Shown: piece by piece, positions 26,738-35,408 of the stretch | Layout of the letters: every line of letters starts with the position of its first letter | Numbering within the stretch: the stretch's first letter is position 1 | DNA from: Lewinella cohaerens DSM 23179 | Lineage (GTDB): Bacteria > Bacteroidota > Bacteroidia > Chitinophagales > Saprospiraceae | Direction: 5' to 3' | NCBI RefSeq assembly: GCF_000379805.1 | Contig: NZ_KB903536.1 | Span: forward strand, 16,348-67,092 | Length of the DNA stretch: 50,745 bases | The notes under the pieces: generated by a model | What the model saw: the letters and a program-made list of their open reading frames with translations, nothing else | The model's database searches: none | Told to the model about the DNA's origin: nothing | Made by a program: the position numbers and the translations under genes

Positions 26738-28213
26738 TTAATAATAACGGTACCGACGCACCCGCGCCAGGTGCTTGGCCAGGCGAACGACCTGACAGGT
26801 ATAGCCGTACTCGTTATCGTACCAAACGTAGAGCACAATATTGCGGCCATCGGCAGAAACAATGGTGGATGGGGCATCTACTACCGAGCAGCAGGTGGTC
26901 CCCACGGCATTGCTGGACACATACTCGGTGGAGGAAGAATACTGTATTTGTTCTACCAAAGCTCCTTCCAGCGCAGCTTCCTTGAGGAAGTTGTTGACTG
27001 CTTCCACCGTCGTTTCCTGTTTTAGTTGCAGGTTCAATACGGCGAGTGATACATTGGGCGTGGGTACGCGAATGGCGTTGCCGGTGAGCTTGCCCGCCAG
27101 CTTTGGCAATACCTTGGCTACCGCGGTAGCAGCACCGGTAGAGGTCAACACCATGTTTACGGGTGCTCCCCTACCCCGGCGAGGCTTCTTATGAAAGTTG
27201 TCCAGCAGGTTTTGATCGTTGGTGTAGGAGTGGATCGTCTCGATGTGGCCTTGCTCGATGCCCAATTGCCTTTCCAATACATCAAGTACTGGCGCGATGG
27301 CATTGGTCGTACAGGAAGCCGCACTGAAGATTTGTCTTTTTGAGAAATCCTCCGGTTCATTGACGCCGTAAACGATATTGGGCACATCGCCTTTGGCGGG
27401 AGCGGTGAGCAAGACTTGTGCGACCCCAGGCCGAAGATGGCTGCTCAGTTCCTTATCATCTCTCCAAACACCCGTGTTGTCGATAACGAGCGCATCTTGG
27501 ATGCCGTATTTGGTATAATCGACTTCAGCGGGTGATCCGGCGTAGATCAGTTGGATGTGGTTGCCGTTTACGATCAACTCACTACCGTCGGGGCTTACTT
27601 CCACCAAGCCGTGAAACTCGCCGTGTATAGAATCAGATTCCAGTAGGGAAGCGCGTTTTGTTGCTTCTTCAAAGCGATCTGCTAATTTTGGGCGAATCAC
27701 AATCGCCTTTAGTCGCAGCTGTTCGCCCCGGCCGGTGGACATGATGATTCGGCGGGCAACCAAGCGGCCGATACGACCAAAACCGTACAGTACAATGTCG
27801 CGGCCATCCTCGTTCAGGGGAGCGGCGCCTCGTAGGTGACTCATCTTATCGCCGACAAAATCCGCCAGGTCGTTATAGTTACCCGCTTCGGCTTGCCATT
27901 CCAGCCCCAATTTGCCTAAATCAATGCGGGCAGCTGGCAGGTCTTCCAGGTCGCGGATAGCTTTGGCCAGTGCTAGCGTACCAGTAATATGAAGCGCCTC
28001 TGCTGAGTAATTTTCCGCAAAACGGTGATCATTGAGCAGGGCACTTGGCCGGGCATCGTAGATATCCTCACGGAACAATACCAACTCGATGGCACGATCA
28101 AAGCGTAGATCGCCAACGATCTGTAAGAGTTCCAGCGCTTGTTTTTCTTCCTGACGCCATGCTTCCAATGCAGCATCAACACGTACTGCCTGCGGAGCTT
28201 TTTCAACTAACAT
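26738..28213 (-). CDS. gap: Glyceraldehyde-3-phosphate dehydrogenase, long form
   Basis: A 491-residue protein made of an N-terminal helical extension of about 138 residues and a complete GAPDH. The Rossmann motif YGFGRIGR is at 143-150. The active-site cysteine is Cys301 in SAASCTTNAIAPV, with His328 (IETIHSYT) as base. The C-terminus has YVWYDNEYGYTCQV, as in all GAPDHs. It interconverts glyceraldehyde-3-phosphate and 1,3-bisphosphoglycerate using NAD(P). Ordinary GAPDH is about 335 residues; the extended form of about 480 is a known separate subgroup in bacteria, and its extension has no known role. It lies 18 bases after the kelch-like gene on the same strand, so it may be the last gene of that transcript. 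Confidence 0.95.
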   Translation of the reverse strand: MLVEKAPQAVRVDAALEAWRQEEKQALELLQIVGDLRFDRAIELVLFREDIYDARPSALLNDHRFAENYSAEALHITGTLALAKAIRDLEDLPAARIDLGKLGLEWQAEAGNYNDLADFVGDKMSHLRGAAPLNEDGRDIVLYGFGRIGRLVARRIIMSTGRGEQLRLKAIVIRPKLADRFEEATKRASLLESDSIHGEFHGLVEVSPDGSELIVNGNHIQLIYAGSPAEVDYTKYGIQDALVIDNTGVWRDDKELSSHLRPGVAQVLLTAPAKGDVPNIVYGVNEPEDFSKRQIFSAASCTTNAIAPVLDVLERQLGIEQGHIETIHSYTNDQNLLDNFHKKPRRGRGAPVNMVLTSTGAATAVAKVLPKLAGKLTGNAIRVPTPNVSLAVLNLQLKQETTVEAVNNFLKEAALEGALVEQIQYSSSTEYVSSNAVGTTCCSVVDAPSTIVSADGRNIVLYVWYDNEYGYTCQVVRLAKHLARVRRYRYY

Positions 28214-28231
28214 GTGGTGGTCATTTTAAGG

Positions 28232-29833
28232 TTACTCTACCACAACTTTACGGCTGGCGCTTTGGTCATCAGTTACAATGGTTAGGAAATAAACGCCTGC
28301 TGTCAGTGGTGGTGTAATTTGGTTTTTCCAGGTAAAAGTGCCGGGCTGAACATCCTGAATGGTGTCCGTTATGACAACTTTCCCCTCAATATCGCGCAAA
28401 GATACGCTTACTGCTGTGGATTTCCTGACGTTTAGCTGAATAGTGAACGTTCCTGTCGTAGGATTTGGGAAAACCTTCAAATTGAGGTCTCCATCCGTTA
28501 TTTTCGCTGTAGAAGTATTGATCTTCTTAATGAGCTTCAGGCGGTAGATCACATTGTTAGCCACACTTTGGGTACCATCGTTGATCCAAAAAATATTAGG
28601 AGCACTACTACTGATACCGCCAAAGATGTAACCAAGTTCTACGGTATCGGCAGTGAGTTGGTCCATCTGCAAAACACCATTTTCGTACATCGGCAAATCT
28701 GGCAAAGCAATAAACTCAGCACCGGAACCTAACAACGCTGGCATCTCTTCCGCTAGCTTGTACTCCGTCATGGTGCCGTCGGCTGTTCGGCTTACGCGTG
28801 CAATGGTATTCACAAAAGGCACATTATCGTCTTGCATCAGGTTATCGCCCTCTTGGTAATATTGGGCCATACCGCCAAAAAAAACCGTGTGCATCTCATT
28901 GGTCGAAGCTGCGTACAAGGAAACGTGAGCACAATGATAGTGATTGAAGTACTGTTCAAAATTCTCCTGAAGCTGATACCCGTCGGAAGTAATATTGACA
29001 CTACTGAGAAAAGGTAAATCCTGCACATACTGAAATACGCCGGAAAAAAGGGTTAGCCCTTGCGAACCATCTGGCATTACCTGCGCAGCCAAGTTATAAT
29101 CACGGCGGTGCAAATTAACCGTATCGGTTAAAGGCTCAAGCATTGTAATCGTCAGGTCTTCTCCATCGTCTGACAGTTGGAAACGGCGAATCTGGTTGGT
29201 GTATTCCTGAAAGAAGCCAGGACCGTGATCCGGGCCATGAGGATTATAGCGGCCAATAAACTTTTGCCCACCTACCAGGTAATAAGTATCCTCAATTTTA
29301 TTCAACTGCCCACCAGTTACCGCAAAATCTGCTACCGCCTCTTGGCGGACATGAGGATTCAAATCGGTATTGGTCTTGATGGCTGCTATGATACCTGGTA
29401 CATCAATCGCCGTAATTTGGCCAAAGGTAGTATGATCATTCTCCAGGTTGCTATAGCCATAACCTCCCAGCACGTAGAGGTAGTCTCCCTCCTGGTAAAA
29501 CTCCATATTGGTAGACCGTAATTGCTCTTGAACAACAGCAGGCAGCGTCTCCAAACTGGCAACCCAGCGCTGCTGCTGCACGGGATCTACAACAATCAGT
29601 TGGTCATTGTGTCCGGCAAGGTCAAAAGAGGCAAAAGGCTGCCGGCGGTGCAAGCCATCCAAGCGGCCACCAACAATCAGCCATTGCCCATCGTGCTGGC
29701 CGTATGCATAGGATTGAATACCGCCAAGGTTGTCTATCGTAATGGGCTCTAATGCTACCGCGTAATTAAAGGATTGCCCGACAAGTATACTGCTTAGCGC
29801 GATGGCCAAGGCAAAGGTGAATAGAATACGCAT
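28232..29833 (-). CDS. Kelch-like T9SS-exported protein
   Basis: A 533-residue protein from the ATG at 29833, which begins the signal peptide (MRILFTFALAIALSSILVG). An upstream start at 29857 adds eight residues and is less likely. Repeated beta-propeller blades of kelch type are visible (GQWLIVGGRLDG, DYLYVLGGYGYSN, DTYYLVGGQKFIG, HTVFFGGMAQYY, ELGYIFGGISS). The last 85 residues are a type A T9SS sorting domain (VFPNPTTGTFTI, AGVYFLTIVTD, ending SRKVVVE). The protein should be exported and attached to the surface or released. Ligand unknown. It follows the cytochrome c lipoprotein by about 40 bases and precedes gap by 18, so the three probably share a transcript. Confidence 0.85.
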   Translation of the reverse strand: MRILFTFALAIALSSILVGQSFNYAVALEPITIDNLGGIQSYAYGQHDGQWLIVGGRLDGLHRRQPFASFDLAGHNDQLIVVDPVQQQRWVASLETLPAVVQEQLRSTNMEFYQEGDYLYVLGGYGYSNLENDHTTFGQITAIDVPGIIAAIKTNTDLNPHVRQEAVADFAVTGGQLNKIEDTYYLVGGQKFIGRYNPHGPDHGPGFFQEYTNQIRRFQLSDDGEDLTITMLEPLTDTVNLHRRDYNLAAQVMPDGSQGLTLFSGVFQYVQDLPFLSSVNITSDGYQLQENFEQYFNHYHCAHVSLYAASTNEMHTVFFGGMAQYYQEGDNLMQDDNVPFVNTIARVSRTADGTMTEYKLAEEMPALLGSGAEFIALPDLPMYENGVLQMDQLTADTVELGYIFGGISSSAPNIFWINDGTQSVANNVIYRLKLIKKINTSTAKITDGDLNLKVFPNPTTGTFTIQLNVRKSTAVSVSLRDIEGKVVITDTIQDVQPGTFTWKNQITPPLTAGVYFLTIVTDDQSASRKVVVE

Positions 29834-29872
29834 GATTTGGTTAGTCTTAAATTTCAATAAAAGGGTTTCTGC

Positions 29873-30418
29873 CTACCAAGCTTCTCCGTGTTGCTCTTCG
29901 AAGTGCTCCGGAAACCAAGCTGGTACGGGTAAGTCATTGTCATAGATAAACGCTGCCAACTGCTGCACCTCCGCTAATGGCAAGGGGACCGGAGGCATCA
30001 ACCCAAACCGGCGTACGGGGCCACGCATTACCGCATTTTCCTTGGTGGGAGTTACCGTAAACGTGGCCAATCGCTGCATAAAAACATTGCGATCGGGATA
30101 CAATTGCTGGTACTTGTTTTTAATGCCCGCCAAGGGTGGGGCCAGCATATCATCATGGGAAGTCGACTCGGGATTGTGGCAGGAATAACAATGCTGCTTC
30201 AATAGGCGCGCACCTTCTTCTTCCGATAATGGGGTAATTTGCTCCAGGTCGGCCAATGTTTCAGCCGTAAGTACTTCTTCCTTGTTGGCAGGTTCCGATT
30301 GGCAGGAAAAAGTTATGCCCATAAGGAAAAGAGCTATTGCAAGTAAGCTTGTAGTATTGCCAACCTTACCCCAAATAGCCCGCTGCGAGGTCATTAATTG
30401 AGCAATTATTTTTTGCAT
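29873..30418 (-). CDS. Cytochrome c-type lipoprotein
   Basis: A 181-residue protein from the ATG at 30418; a TTG at 30445 would add nine residues, and a later ATG is also possible. A membrane segment (LLAIALFLMGITFSC) ends in a cysteine that fits lipoprotein processing. One haem site is present, CYSCH in LLKQHCYSCHNPEST, and a distal methionine is available in FGLMPPVPLPLAEVQQLAAFI, the usual cytochrome c C-terminal helix. It should be a membrane-anchored periplasmic electron carrier or sensor. Downstream on the same strand is the kelch-like surface protein, so a redox role linked with that protein is possible but unproven. Upstream lies the DUF5916 gene, whose stop is 65 bases before this ATG. 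Confidence 0.82.
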   Translation of the reverse strand: MQKIIAQLMTSQRAIWGKVGNTTSLLAIALFLMGITFSCQSEPANKEEVLTAETLADLEQITPLSEEEGARLLKQHCYSCHNPESTSHDDMLAPPLAGIKNKYQQLYPDRNVFMQRLATFTVTPTKENAVMRGPVRRFGLMPPVPLPLAEVQQLAAFIYDNDLPVPAWFPEHFEEQHGEAW

Positions 30419-30482
30419 TATCAATGGGTGTTGATTCAACGCCAAAGATCAGCCCTTTCCTATTAGTAGTTTGTGTTCTAAA

Positions 30483-32699
30483 TCACAGTACCAGCCAATA
30501 ATTCAACTTCAGCACCAATGCCCGGTTCTTAGGGCCCCATACCTCCACAGCGTAGTTGTCGGTATATACCAAAAACAGCCACGACAAAGGCCGAAACTGC
30601 CATTGCAGGCGGCTGTTAATATTGAAATTATCGTCCTGGGTATTGTATTGTACGAAAGTGCTCCAAAAGAGGTTTTTAGAAAAATTCACCTCTGCTCGTG
30701 GGCCAATCAACCACAACTCCCGTTCTCCGTAATTTTCAGGAAACTTTAATCGGTTGTATTCTGCTGAGAATGTAAAATTGCCCCACGGTTGTATCCTGTA
30801 TTGTGCTCTCGCCCCCAACAAAATACGCTCGCCATTGTAAAATCCACCGGCCTCTGCCCGGATACTGTACCCCAATCGCTTTCGTTGGTCAGAAGAATAA
30901 TTTATGCCATAATCGAAATAATGGTAACGCCCAGCCGGTAACGGATCGTCCTCTGTAAAATCAAAAGGGTACAGTAAATCCGTAGTAAAGCTTGTTCCAC
31001 CTACTACAAAACGAGAAGAATTGGGAAATTCTAACTCTGCAATGAAACTCGTCGTTCGTTCATTCAAGCTGTAATCATCATTCAAAAAGAAAGCGTTTTC
31101 CAACTGCAAGTTCAGGTTCTGCAACCAATCTGCCTCTGGCAACAAGGTGAATCTTAGAGGAGTATAAAGAATCTTGTATCCTCTTCGGATCGTTGTATCT
31201 CTAAAGGCATCATAATTCTCCAGGCGATTCACAAAACCCACGTCGGCAAAATAGTTCTCCCCTACAGATACGTAGTCGACCAAAAGGTTGAAATTTGCCC
31301 CCGTATACAAGCCCCCCATGTTATAAAAGGTGTGCTCCTCTTTCACCCCTTCCCGAAAAGCCCGGTGATACCCCGTCCAGGCTTCCCAACTGCCATCAGC
31401 ACTTTGATAATTAAATTCCAAGTCAGCATTGCGGTTGTAATCAGTGGTACTAAACTCACCATCCACAAAAGCTTGCCGGTTGGTAAACATCCCCCTAATG
31501 GTAGAGCGCTCCAATACCCGATGAGAGAACGCTGCCGTTACATAATTTTGGCCGGCCTGTATGTCGTTAGCCTTTGTTTGTACTCCCAGCACTCCTATCC
31601 GCAAATCGTCGGTCACGTTGCCCGTCAGGCGCGCACCAAAGGTGATGGGCACCGCTTGACCATCTTCATCCAAACCAATACGTCGACTAAAAAAGGGCCG
31701 CGCCGGAGGAATGCCAAAACTGGCAAACAGATCGCTGTTCTCTAAAAAGAAATTCCGGCGCTCCGGAAAAAACAAGCTAAACCGGGTCAGGTTAGTCTGC
31801 TGCACATCTACATCTACCTGACTAAAATCGGGGTTCACCGTAAGGTCTAGATTGAGCGAGGGGCTCAGTGCTATCTTGGCATCTACGCCTGCCTGTCCTA
31901 CAAAATCCTCCAAATTTCCAGGGTCCTCCGCTTCCTTATCTTCCTGATAAGCGCCCGACAGGTAAGGTATTATGGCTACATTACCTTTCGCCACAGGTGG
32001 CGCAGCATCCCATAGCAGCTTACCAGAGTAGCCCTGGTCAATTCCCCAAAATTGGCGTGGAATCGGTGCCCACACATGAAACTGGTTACGCTTGGGGTCG
32101 TTTCTTAAAAAATTTATTCCCCACTCGGTCTTACCTGCTTCGTAGCGCAAGGTCTTAAAGGGAATAGCCATCTCTACCGTCCAGCGATCTTCATATTGCT
32201 GGGTCTCCACAAACCAGATATTGTCCCAGTTATTGTTCCAGTTGCCATCGCCACTTCCTCCGCCCAGCAGTGCTTCCATCTGCACGCCCAGCGGGTTTAC
32301 CCCAAACATAAAAGCATTCGTAGCCTCGTTTATCGGGTCTAGCGTAATGGCTATAGCGTCACTATCCCAATAACCGGCGTCCCGCTTTAAAGTCTGAATA
32401 ATATGGTTTTGACTGGTATCGTAACAAACAAATCCTACGTACAGAAACTGCTCATCGTAAGTCAATCGAGCTTCCGTTTTCACACTGGCCTTTACATCAT
32501 CGCGCGGGTCTTTCTCCCAGAAACCATCTGCTACCGCTGCCTGCTGCCAGGAAGCTTCCGACAAATCCCCATCCAGATGAATCTCGTCGCTTGATCGTTG
32601 AATGCTGAGCTGGTGAGAAGATTGATTCGGGCGTTCGCTTTGTGCTTGCGCAAAAAATCCAAACAGACAGCCTAGCAAGGCCAAAAAATGACGATTCAT
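30483..32699 (-). CDS. DUF5916 outer-membrane protein with CBM9-like domain
   Basis: A 738-residue protein from the ATG at 32699, which begins the signal peptide (MNRHFLALLGCLFGFFAQA); an upstream frame to 32804 has no signal and is discarded. The first 200 residues resemble carbohydrate-binding family 9 (IHLDGDLSEASWQQA, YDEQFLYVGFVCYD, WTVEMAIPFKTLRY). The rest is a long beta-strand-rich region with alternating polar and aromatic residues, ending in LVLKLNYWLVL, which looks like an outer-membrane barrel. Such DUF5916 proteins are common in Bacteroidota; their function is unknown. A GACCTTTG promoter-like box lies at 32812-32819, leaving a leader of roughly 105 bases. Confidence 0.85.
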   Translation of the reverse strand: MNRHFLALLGCLFGFFAQAQSERPNQSSHQLSIQRSSDEIHLDGDLSEASWQQAAVADGFWEKDPRDDVKASVKTEARLTYDEQFLYVGFVCYDTSQNHIIQTLKRDAGYWDSDAIAITLDPINEATNAFMFGVNPLGVQMEALLGGGSGDGNWNNNWDNIWFVETQQYEDRWTVEMAIPFKTLRYEAGKTEWGINFLRNDPKRNQFHVWAPIPRQFWGIDQGYSGKLLWDAAPPVAKGNVAIIPYLSGAYQEDKEAEDPGNLEDFVGQAGVDAKIALSPSLNLDLTVNPDFSQVDVDVQQTNLTRFSLFFPERRNFFLENSDLFASFGIPPARPFFSRRIGLDEDGQAVPITFGARLTGNVTDDLRIGVLGVQTKANDIQAGQNYVTAAFSHRVLERSTIRGMFTNRQAFVDGEFSTTDYNRNADLEFNYQSADGSWEAWTGYHRAFREGVKEEHTFYNMGGLYTGANFNLLVDYVSVGENYFADVGFVNRLENYDAFRDTTIRRGYKILYTPLRFTLLPEADWLQNLNLQLENAFFLNDDYSLNERTTSFIAELEFPNSSRFVVGGTSFTTDLLYPFDFTEDDPLPAGRYHYFDYGINYSSDQRKRLGYSIRAEAGGFYNGERILLGARAQYRIQPWGNFTFSAEYNRLKFPENYGERELWLIGPRAEVNFSKNLFWSTFVQYNTQDDNFNINSRLQWQFRPLSWLFLVYTDNYAVEVWGPKNRALVLKLNYWLVL

Positions 32700-32890
32700 G
32701 GAGGTGTAATTTGCGTTTCTTCGGTTAGGCCCCCTTCCAAAGTTCATGTAAAGTTGGCCCGAGAGCCACAACACAAAAACCTCCTTAGGAGTTCCGAAGC
32801 GCAAAGGTCGGAATTTATAGCTTAATCAGTCTCATTTCTATAATATTGCATCACCACCAGCCTATCGGCGGTGGCCAGGCTGTTCGCTCT

Positions 32891-32937
32891 TTCCGCTCCT
32901 TAAAATCGGGTTTGAAACCCGATTTTAAGGAGCGGAA
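32891..32937. repeat. Perfect 47-nt palindrome (23-bp arms)
   Basis: TTCCGCTCCTTAAAATCGGG continues with TTT, then a single central G, then the exact complement. The centre contains GGGTTTGAAACCC. There is no T-run beside it and no gene ends here, so a terminator role is unlikely. Confidence 0.9.
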
Positions 32938-33040
32938 CCACTACCATCCTTTGCTGTTGCGTGCCTCCCGGCCCACCGAGCTCCGGGCCTTGCCCTGCGC
33001 GCTGTATATGGGGGTACAGAGGGCTAATCGTACCAGTGCG

Positions 33041-33141
33041 ATCTACGGTTGGGACACATTTATGTGTTTTGACCTCGGCGAGGTTATAGATTGGTAGAAC
33101 AATGTTTATCGGAATTAATACGGCCTCGGATGAGGTCGTAT
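33041..33141. repeat. Repeat-like segment with two small hairpins
   Basis: CTACGGTTGGGACACAT (33044) resembles CTACCGTTGGGACACAT at 26308 in 16 of 17 bases. Hairpins follow at 33072-33084 (ACCTCG-G-CGAGGT) and 33118-33141 (ATACGGCCTC / GAGGTCGTAT, loop GGAT). It abuts the DinB-like gene's stop. Confidence 0.65.
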
Positions 33142-33142
33142 A

Positions 33143-33760
33143 TCAATTTCTATTGGATGATGGGGAAGAACGAATCAAAGTGAAGGGCGACATTTCAGGG
33201 TAATTATTCCGCTCAATATGCTGAAAATGCCGTTCCTGGTGGGCAATCACAAATCGGAAACTATCCCCCAACTTCAGTCGTATCATTTTGCTCAATGAGG
33301 TAGGTACTCGGTGCCCTCCCAAATCTACTTGCCGGGCCCGTTGCAACAAGTACAACAACCGTTTTTGGAAACCCAAAAATGTTTCCAATTCAGCTTCTAC
33401 CTCCAATTCACTGCTATGAGGTGGAATTGCGTTTGCTGGTGATTTCATTTTCACCTTGAGGGGTTGTTCCACTTCTGCCGGGCCAATAATCGTTGTGAAA
33501 TAATTGCCCAACCAGCCACTATTGAAGGTTTCCTTGGAACTACTCTTTGCGCCATCCAGGCATTGCTCGATGACCTCCGTATAAAAGGTCGCATAAAAAT
33601 TCAGATGATGCAGATGTTGTACAACACTCCAGCTACCTTCCGCCCCTGGGGCGCTTAGACGGGCTTCTCCGGTGGTGCGGAGCTGAGCAATAACATCAAT
33701 TCCACGTCGTACGGTGACTTCCAGATCTTGTAATAATTTCTTACGATTAAATACAGGCAT
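33143..33760 (-). CDS. DinB-like metalloprotein
   Basis: A 205-residue four-helix protein. The ATG at 33760 has an AAAGGAA ribosome-binding site four bases upstream and is preferred over a GTG at 33784. The first helix pair contains WSVVQHLHHLNFYATFYTEV, with the His of the DinB metal site, and the last helix has FRFVIAHQERHFQHIERN, supplying the other two His residues. Family members bind nickel or zinc, and some act as thiol (bacillithiol or mycothiol) transferases or damage-inducible proteins; many are uncharacterised. The Crp-family gene lies upstream on the same strand with a gap of 91 bases. No specific function can be assigned. Confidence 0.8.
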   Translation of the reverse strand: MPVFNRKKLLQDLEVTVRRGIDVIAQLRTTGEARLSAPGAEGSWSVVQHLHHLNFYATFYTEVIEQCLDGAKSSSKETFNSGWLGNYFTTIIGPAEVEQPLKVKMKSPANAIPPHSSELEVEAELETFLGFQKRLLYLLQRARQVDLGGHRVPTSLSKMIRLKLGDSFRFVIAHQERHFQHIERNNYPEMSPFTLIRSSPSSNRN

Positions 33761-33851
33761 AGTTCCTTTTTTTGATTCTATCACAAATAACCCGCTATTT
33801 CAGAAGAAAAATCTTGAGGAATGTCATGATTTAAGAATTATGCAAAAGCGC

Positions 33852-34445
33852 TCACAGCTTCACACTCCCCAGCAGGCGGCTAAAAGTTGCCGGATCAATA
33901 CCTAAGTAGGAGGCCAGGTATTTATGAGGAATTAAATTGAGTACATGAGGGCTGCGCTCTAAAAGGGCCCTGAACTTAGCTTCAGCGCCAGCCGTTTGCA
34001 GCTCGGCTTGCCGCAGCAATACCCCTTCAAAGGCAGAAGCTGCCAAGGCCAGCGACAATTGGTTCATCTCCGGAAAAGTCAGACACTGCTCCATAAAAGC
34101 ATGATAAGGTATACGCAAGAAGCGACTCTCTGTCAGGGTTTCCAGATAAAAATGCGACGGATGCTGCCCCAAGAAAGAATCTGCTACGCCACTCAGCGAT
34201 GGTGCATAGGTAAACACCAAGGTAGCCTCTTTGGCGCCATCTTCGGTTAAGAAAAATACCCGCTGAATACCGTCCAATACAAAATAAAGGTATCGCTCAC
34301 GATCTCCCGCTGTAGTCAAAATCGTCCGTCGCTTAGCCGAAAAAGGCTGCCAAGCAGGCAAGCAGACATCCCAAACCTCTTCTCTAATCTTGACTGTTTG
34401 ATTAAAAAAGGACTTTAACTGTTCTTTATCTGCATTAAGATCCAT
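33852..34445 (-). CDS. Crp/Fnr-family transcriptional regulator
   Basis: A 197-residue protein with an N-terminal cyclic-nucleotide-binding-like beta roll (about 25-120; RRTILTTAGDRERYLYFVLDGIQRVFFLTEDGAKEATLVFTY) and a C-terminal helix-turn-helix (about 160-197; PHKYLASYLGIDPATFSRLLG). The usual phosphate-binding RxS pair is not evident, so it probably does not bind cAMP. This subgroup is frequent in Bacteroidota and often stands beside small enzymes or oxidative-stress genes. It is divergent from rpsU and upstream of the DinB-like gene, which it may control. Confidence 0.85.
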   Translation of the reverse strand: MDLNADKEQLKSFFNQTVKIREEVWDVCLPAWQPFSAKRRTILTTAGDRERYLYFVLDGIQRVFFLTEDGAKEATLVFTYAPSLSGVADSFLGQHPSHFYLETLTESRFLRIPYHAFMEQCLTFPEMNQLSLALAASAFEGVLLRQAELQTAGAEAKFRALLERSPHVLNLIPHKYLASYLGIDPATFSRLLGSVKL

Positions 34446-34495
34446 CTTATTATGTTATTCCCCATTACTGATCAAAAAAAATCTACATCCAACAC

Positions 34496-34525
34496 TTGTT
34501 ATTTTAGTAGATACTTCTATCTTTG
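34496..34525 (+). promoter_or_regulatory. rpsU promoter (Bacteroidota type)
   Basis: TTG at 34496-34498 and TATCTTTG at 34518-34525 are separated by 19 bases, matching the -33/-7 consensus of the phylum. The ATG of rpsU follows 29 bases later. Confidence 0.75.
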
Positions 34526-34554
34526 CACCGCAAAATTAATAACTCGTAGTAATT

Positions 34555-34746
34555 ATGCTAATTATCGACGTTCGCAGTGGCGAATCTATTGACAAAGCAC
34601 TCAAGCGTTACAAGCGCAAATCTATCAATACTCGCGTGATTCGTGAAGTACGAAATCGTCGTGAATTTACGAAGCCTTCAGTAAAGCGTCGTAAAGAAAC
34701 ATTAAAGGCAATCTACAAGGAAGACAAATTTCGCGACGCCGAATAG
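34555..34746 (+). CDS. rpsU: 30S ribosomal protein S21
   Basis: A 63-residue, strongly basic protein matching S21 in length and sequence (ESIDKALKRYKRK, REVRNRREFTKPSVKRRK). S21 sits on the small ribosomal subunit next to the anti-Shine-Dalgarno region. In Bacteroidota it takes part in hiding the 16S rRNA tail, which fits the scarcity of Shine-Dalgarno sites in this window. It has its own promoter and terminator and so forms a single-gene transcript. Confidence 0.97.
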   Translation: MLIIDVRSGESIDKALKRYKRKSINTRVIREVRNRREFTKPSVKRRKETLKAIYKEDKFRDAE

Positions 34747-34790
34747 TCATTCCCTACGAGGTGAAAGCCCTAGCACTAAATAGTGTCATA

Positions 34791-34824
34791 AAATCCCAAA
34801 TGTCTTTCCTGACATTTGGGATTT
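34791..34824 (+). terminator. rpsU terminator
   Basis: Perfect 14-bp stem AAATCCCAAATGTC / GACATTTGGGATTT with 6-base loop and flanking A/T runs, 45 bases after the rpsU stop. Confidence 0.9.
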
Positions 34825-34944
34825 TTCATTGCAAAAGATCAAGCATTCATTACTTGATAAAATTCATAAACCAGGCTGAGAAAAATCACCAGCCCCGTAG
34901 TCCATTCCTCCGAAATTGTTGGTATTAATCAATGACTACAAGTT

Positions 34945-35382
34945 ATGAATAAGCTACATACCGTTGAACGCATTATGACTAAAAATGTCATCAGTGTATT
35001 TGAAACTGCTACCTTTTCTGAGGTCAAGAAAATATTCGACAATCACCACTTTCATCACGTACCCGTGCTGGATTTCGACAATAAACTAAAAGGTATTATC
35101 AGTAAAGAAGACCTTGGGCGAGCTACTTATATTCTCAGTCTCAACTCTACTGGTGCCACCTACAGTGAAAAGGAGTTTGATTACCTTTCTGCTCACGACA
35201 TGATGTCTGCCTATCCTGTTTTTCTGACACCCGACGATCAAATCGATCTGGCTGCTGATGTATTCCTGTCTAACAAGATGCATGCCCTCCCTATTTTGGA
35301 TGACGGCAAATTGATTGGTATTGTAACAACGCACGATCTACTGCGCTATGCCTTTACGGAAATGCGCACTGGTGTTTATTAG
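34945..35382 (+). CDS. Protein of two CBS domains
   Basis: A 145-residue cytosolic protein consisting of one CBS pair: first domain about 8-65 (VERIMTKNVISVFETATFSEV, HHVPVLDFDNKLKGIISKEDL), second about 80-140 (AHDMMSAYPVFLTPDDQIDLAADV, HALPILDDGKLIGIVTTHDLLRYA). CBS pairs bind adenosine nucleotides and usually act as energy-state sensors. As a stand-alone unit, its partner is unknown. It precedes the methyltransferase gene by 26 bases and may be co-transcribed with it. No ribosome-binding site is obvious. Confidence 0.93.
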   Translation: MNKLHTVERIMTKNVISVFETATFSEVKKIFDNHHFHHVPVLDFDNKLKGIISKEDLGRATYILSLNSTGATYSEKEFDYLSAHDMMSAYPVFLTPDDQIDLAADVFLSNKMHALPILDDGKLIGIVTTHDLLRYAFTEMRTGVY

Positions 35383-35408
35383 GCTTGTTTTGGCGTAGGT
35401 AATTTCAT

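Larger units (their letters stand above)
32700..33142. other. Gene-free stretch with hairpins and a GC-rich block
   Basis: No coding region is supported between the DUF5916 start and the DinB-like stop. The stretch contains the DUF5916 leader, a perfect 47-base palindrome, a GC-rich block (about 32955-33005), and repeat-like units with hairpins up to 33141. Confidence 0.7.

Noticed and set aside
32846-33097. 83-residue plus-strand frame upstream of the DinB-like gene
   Set aside because: Translates the palindrome, GC-rich block and repeat word; no protein character.
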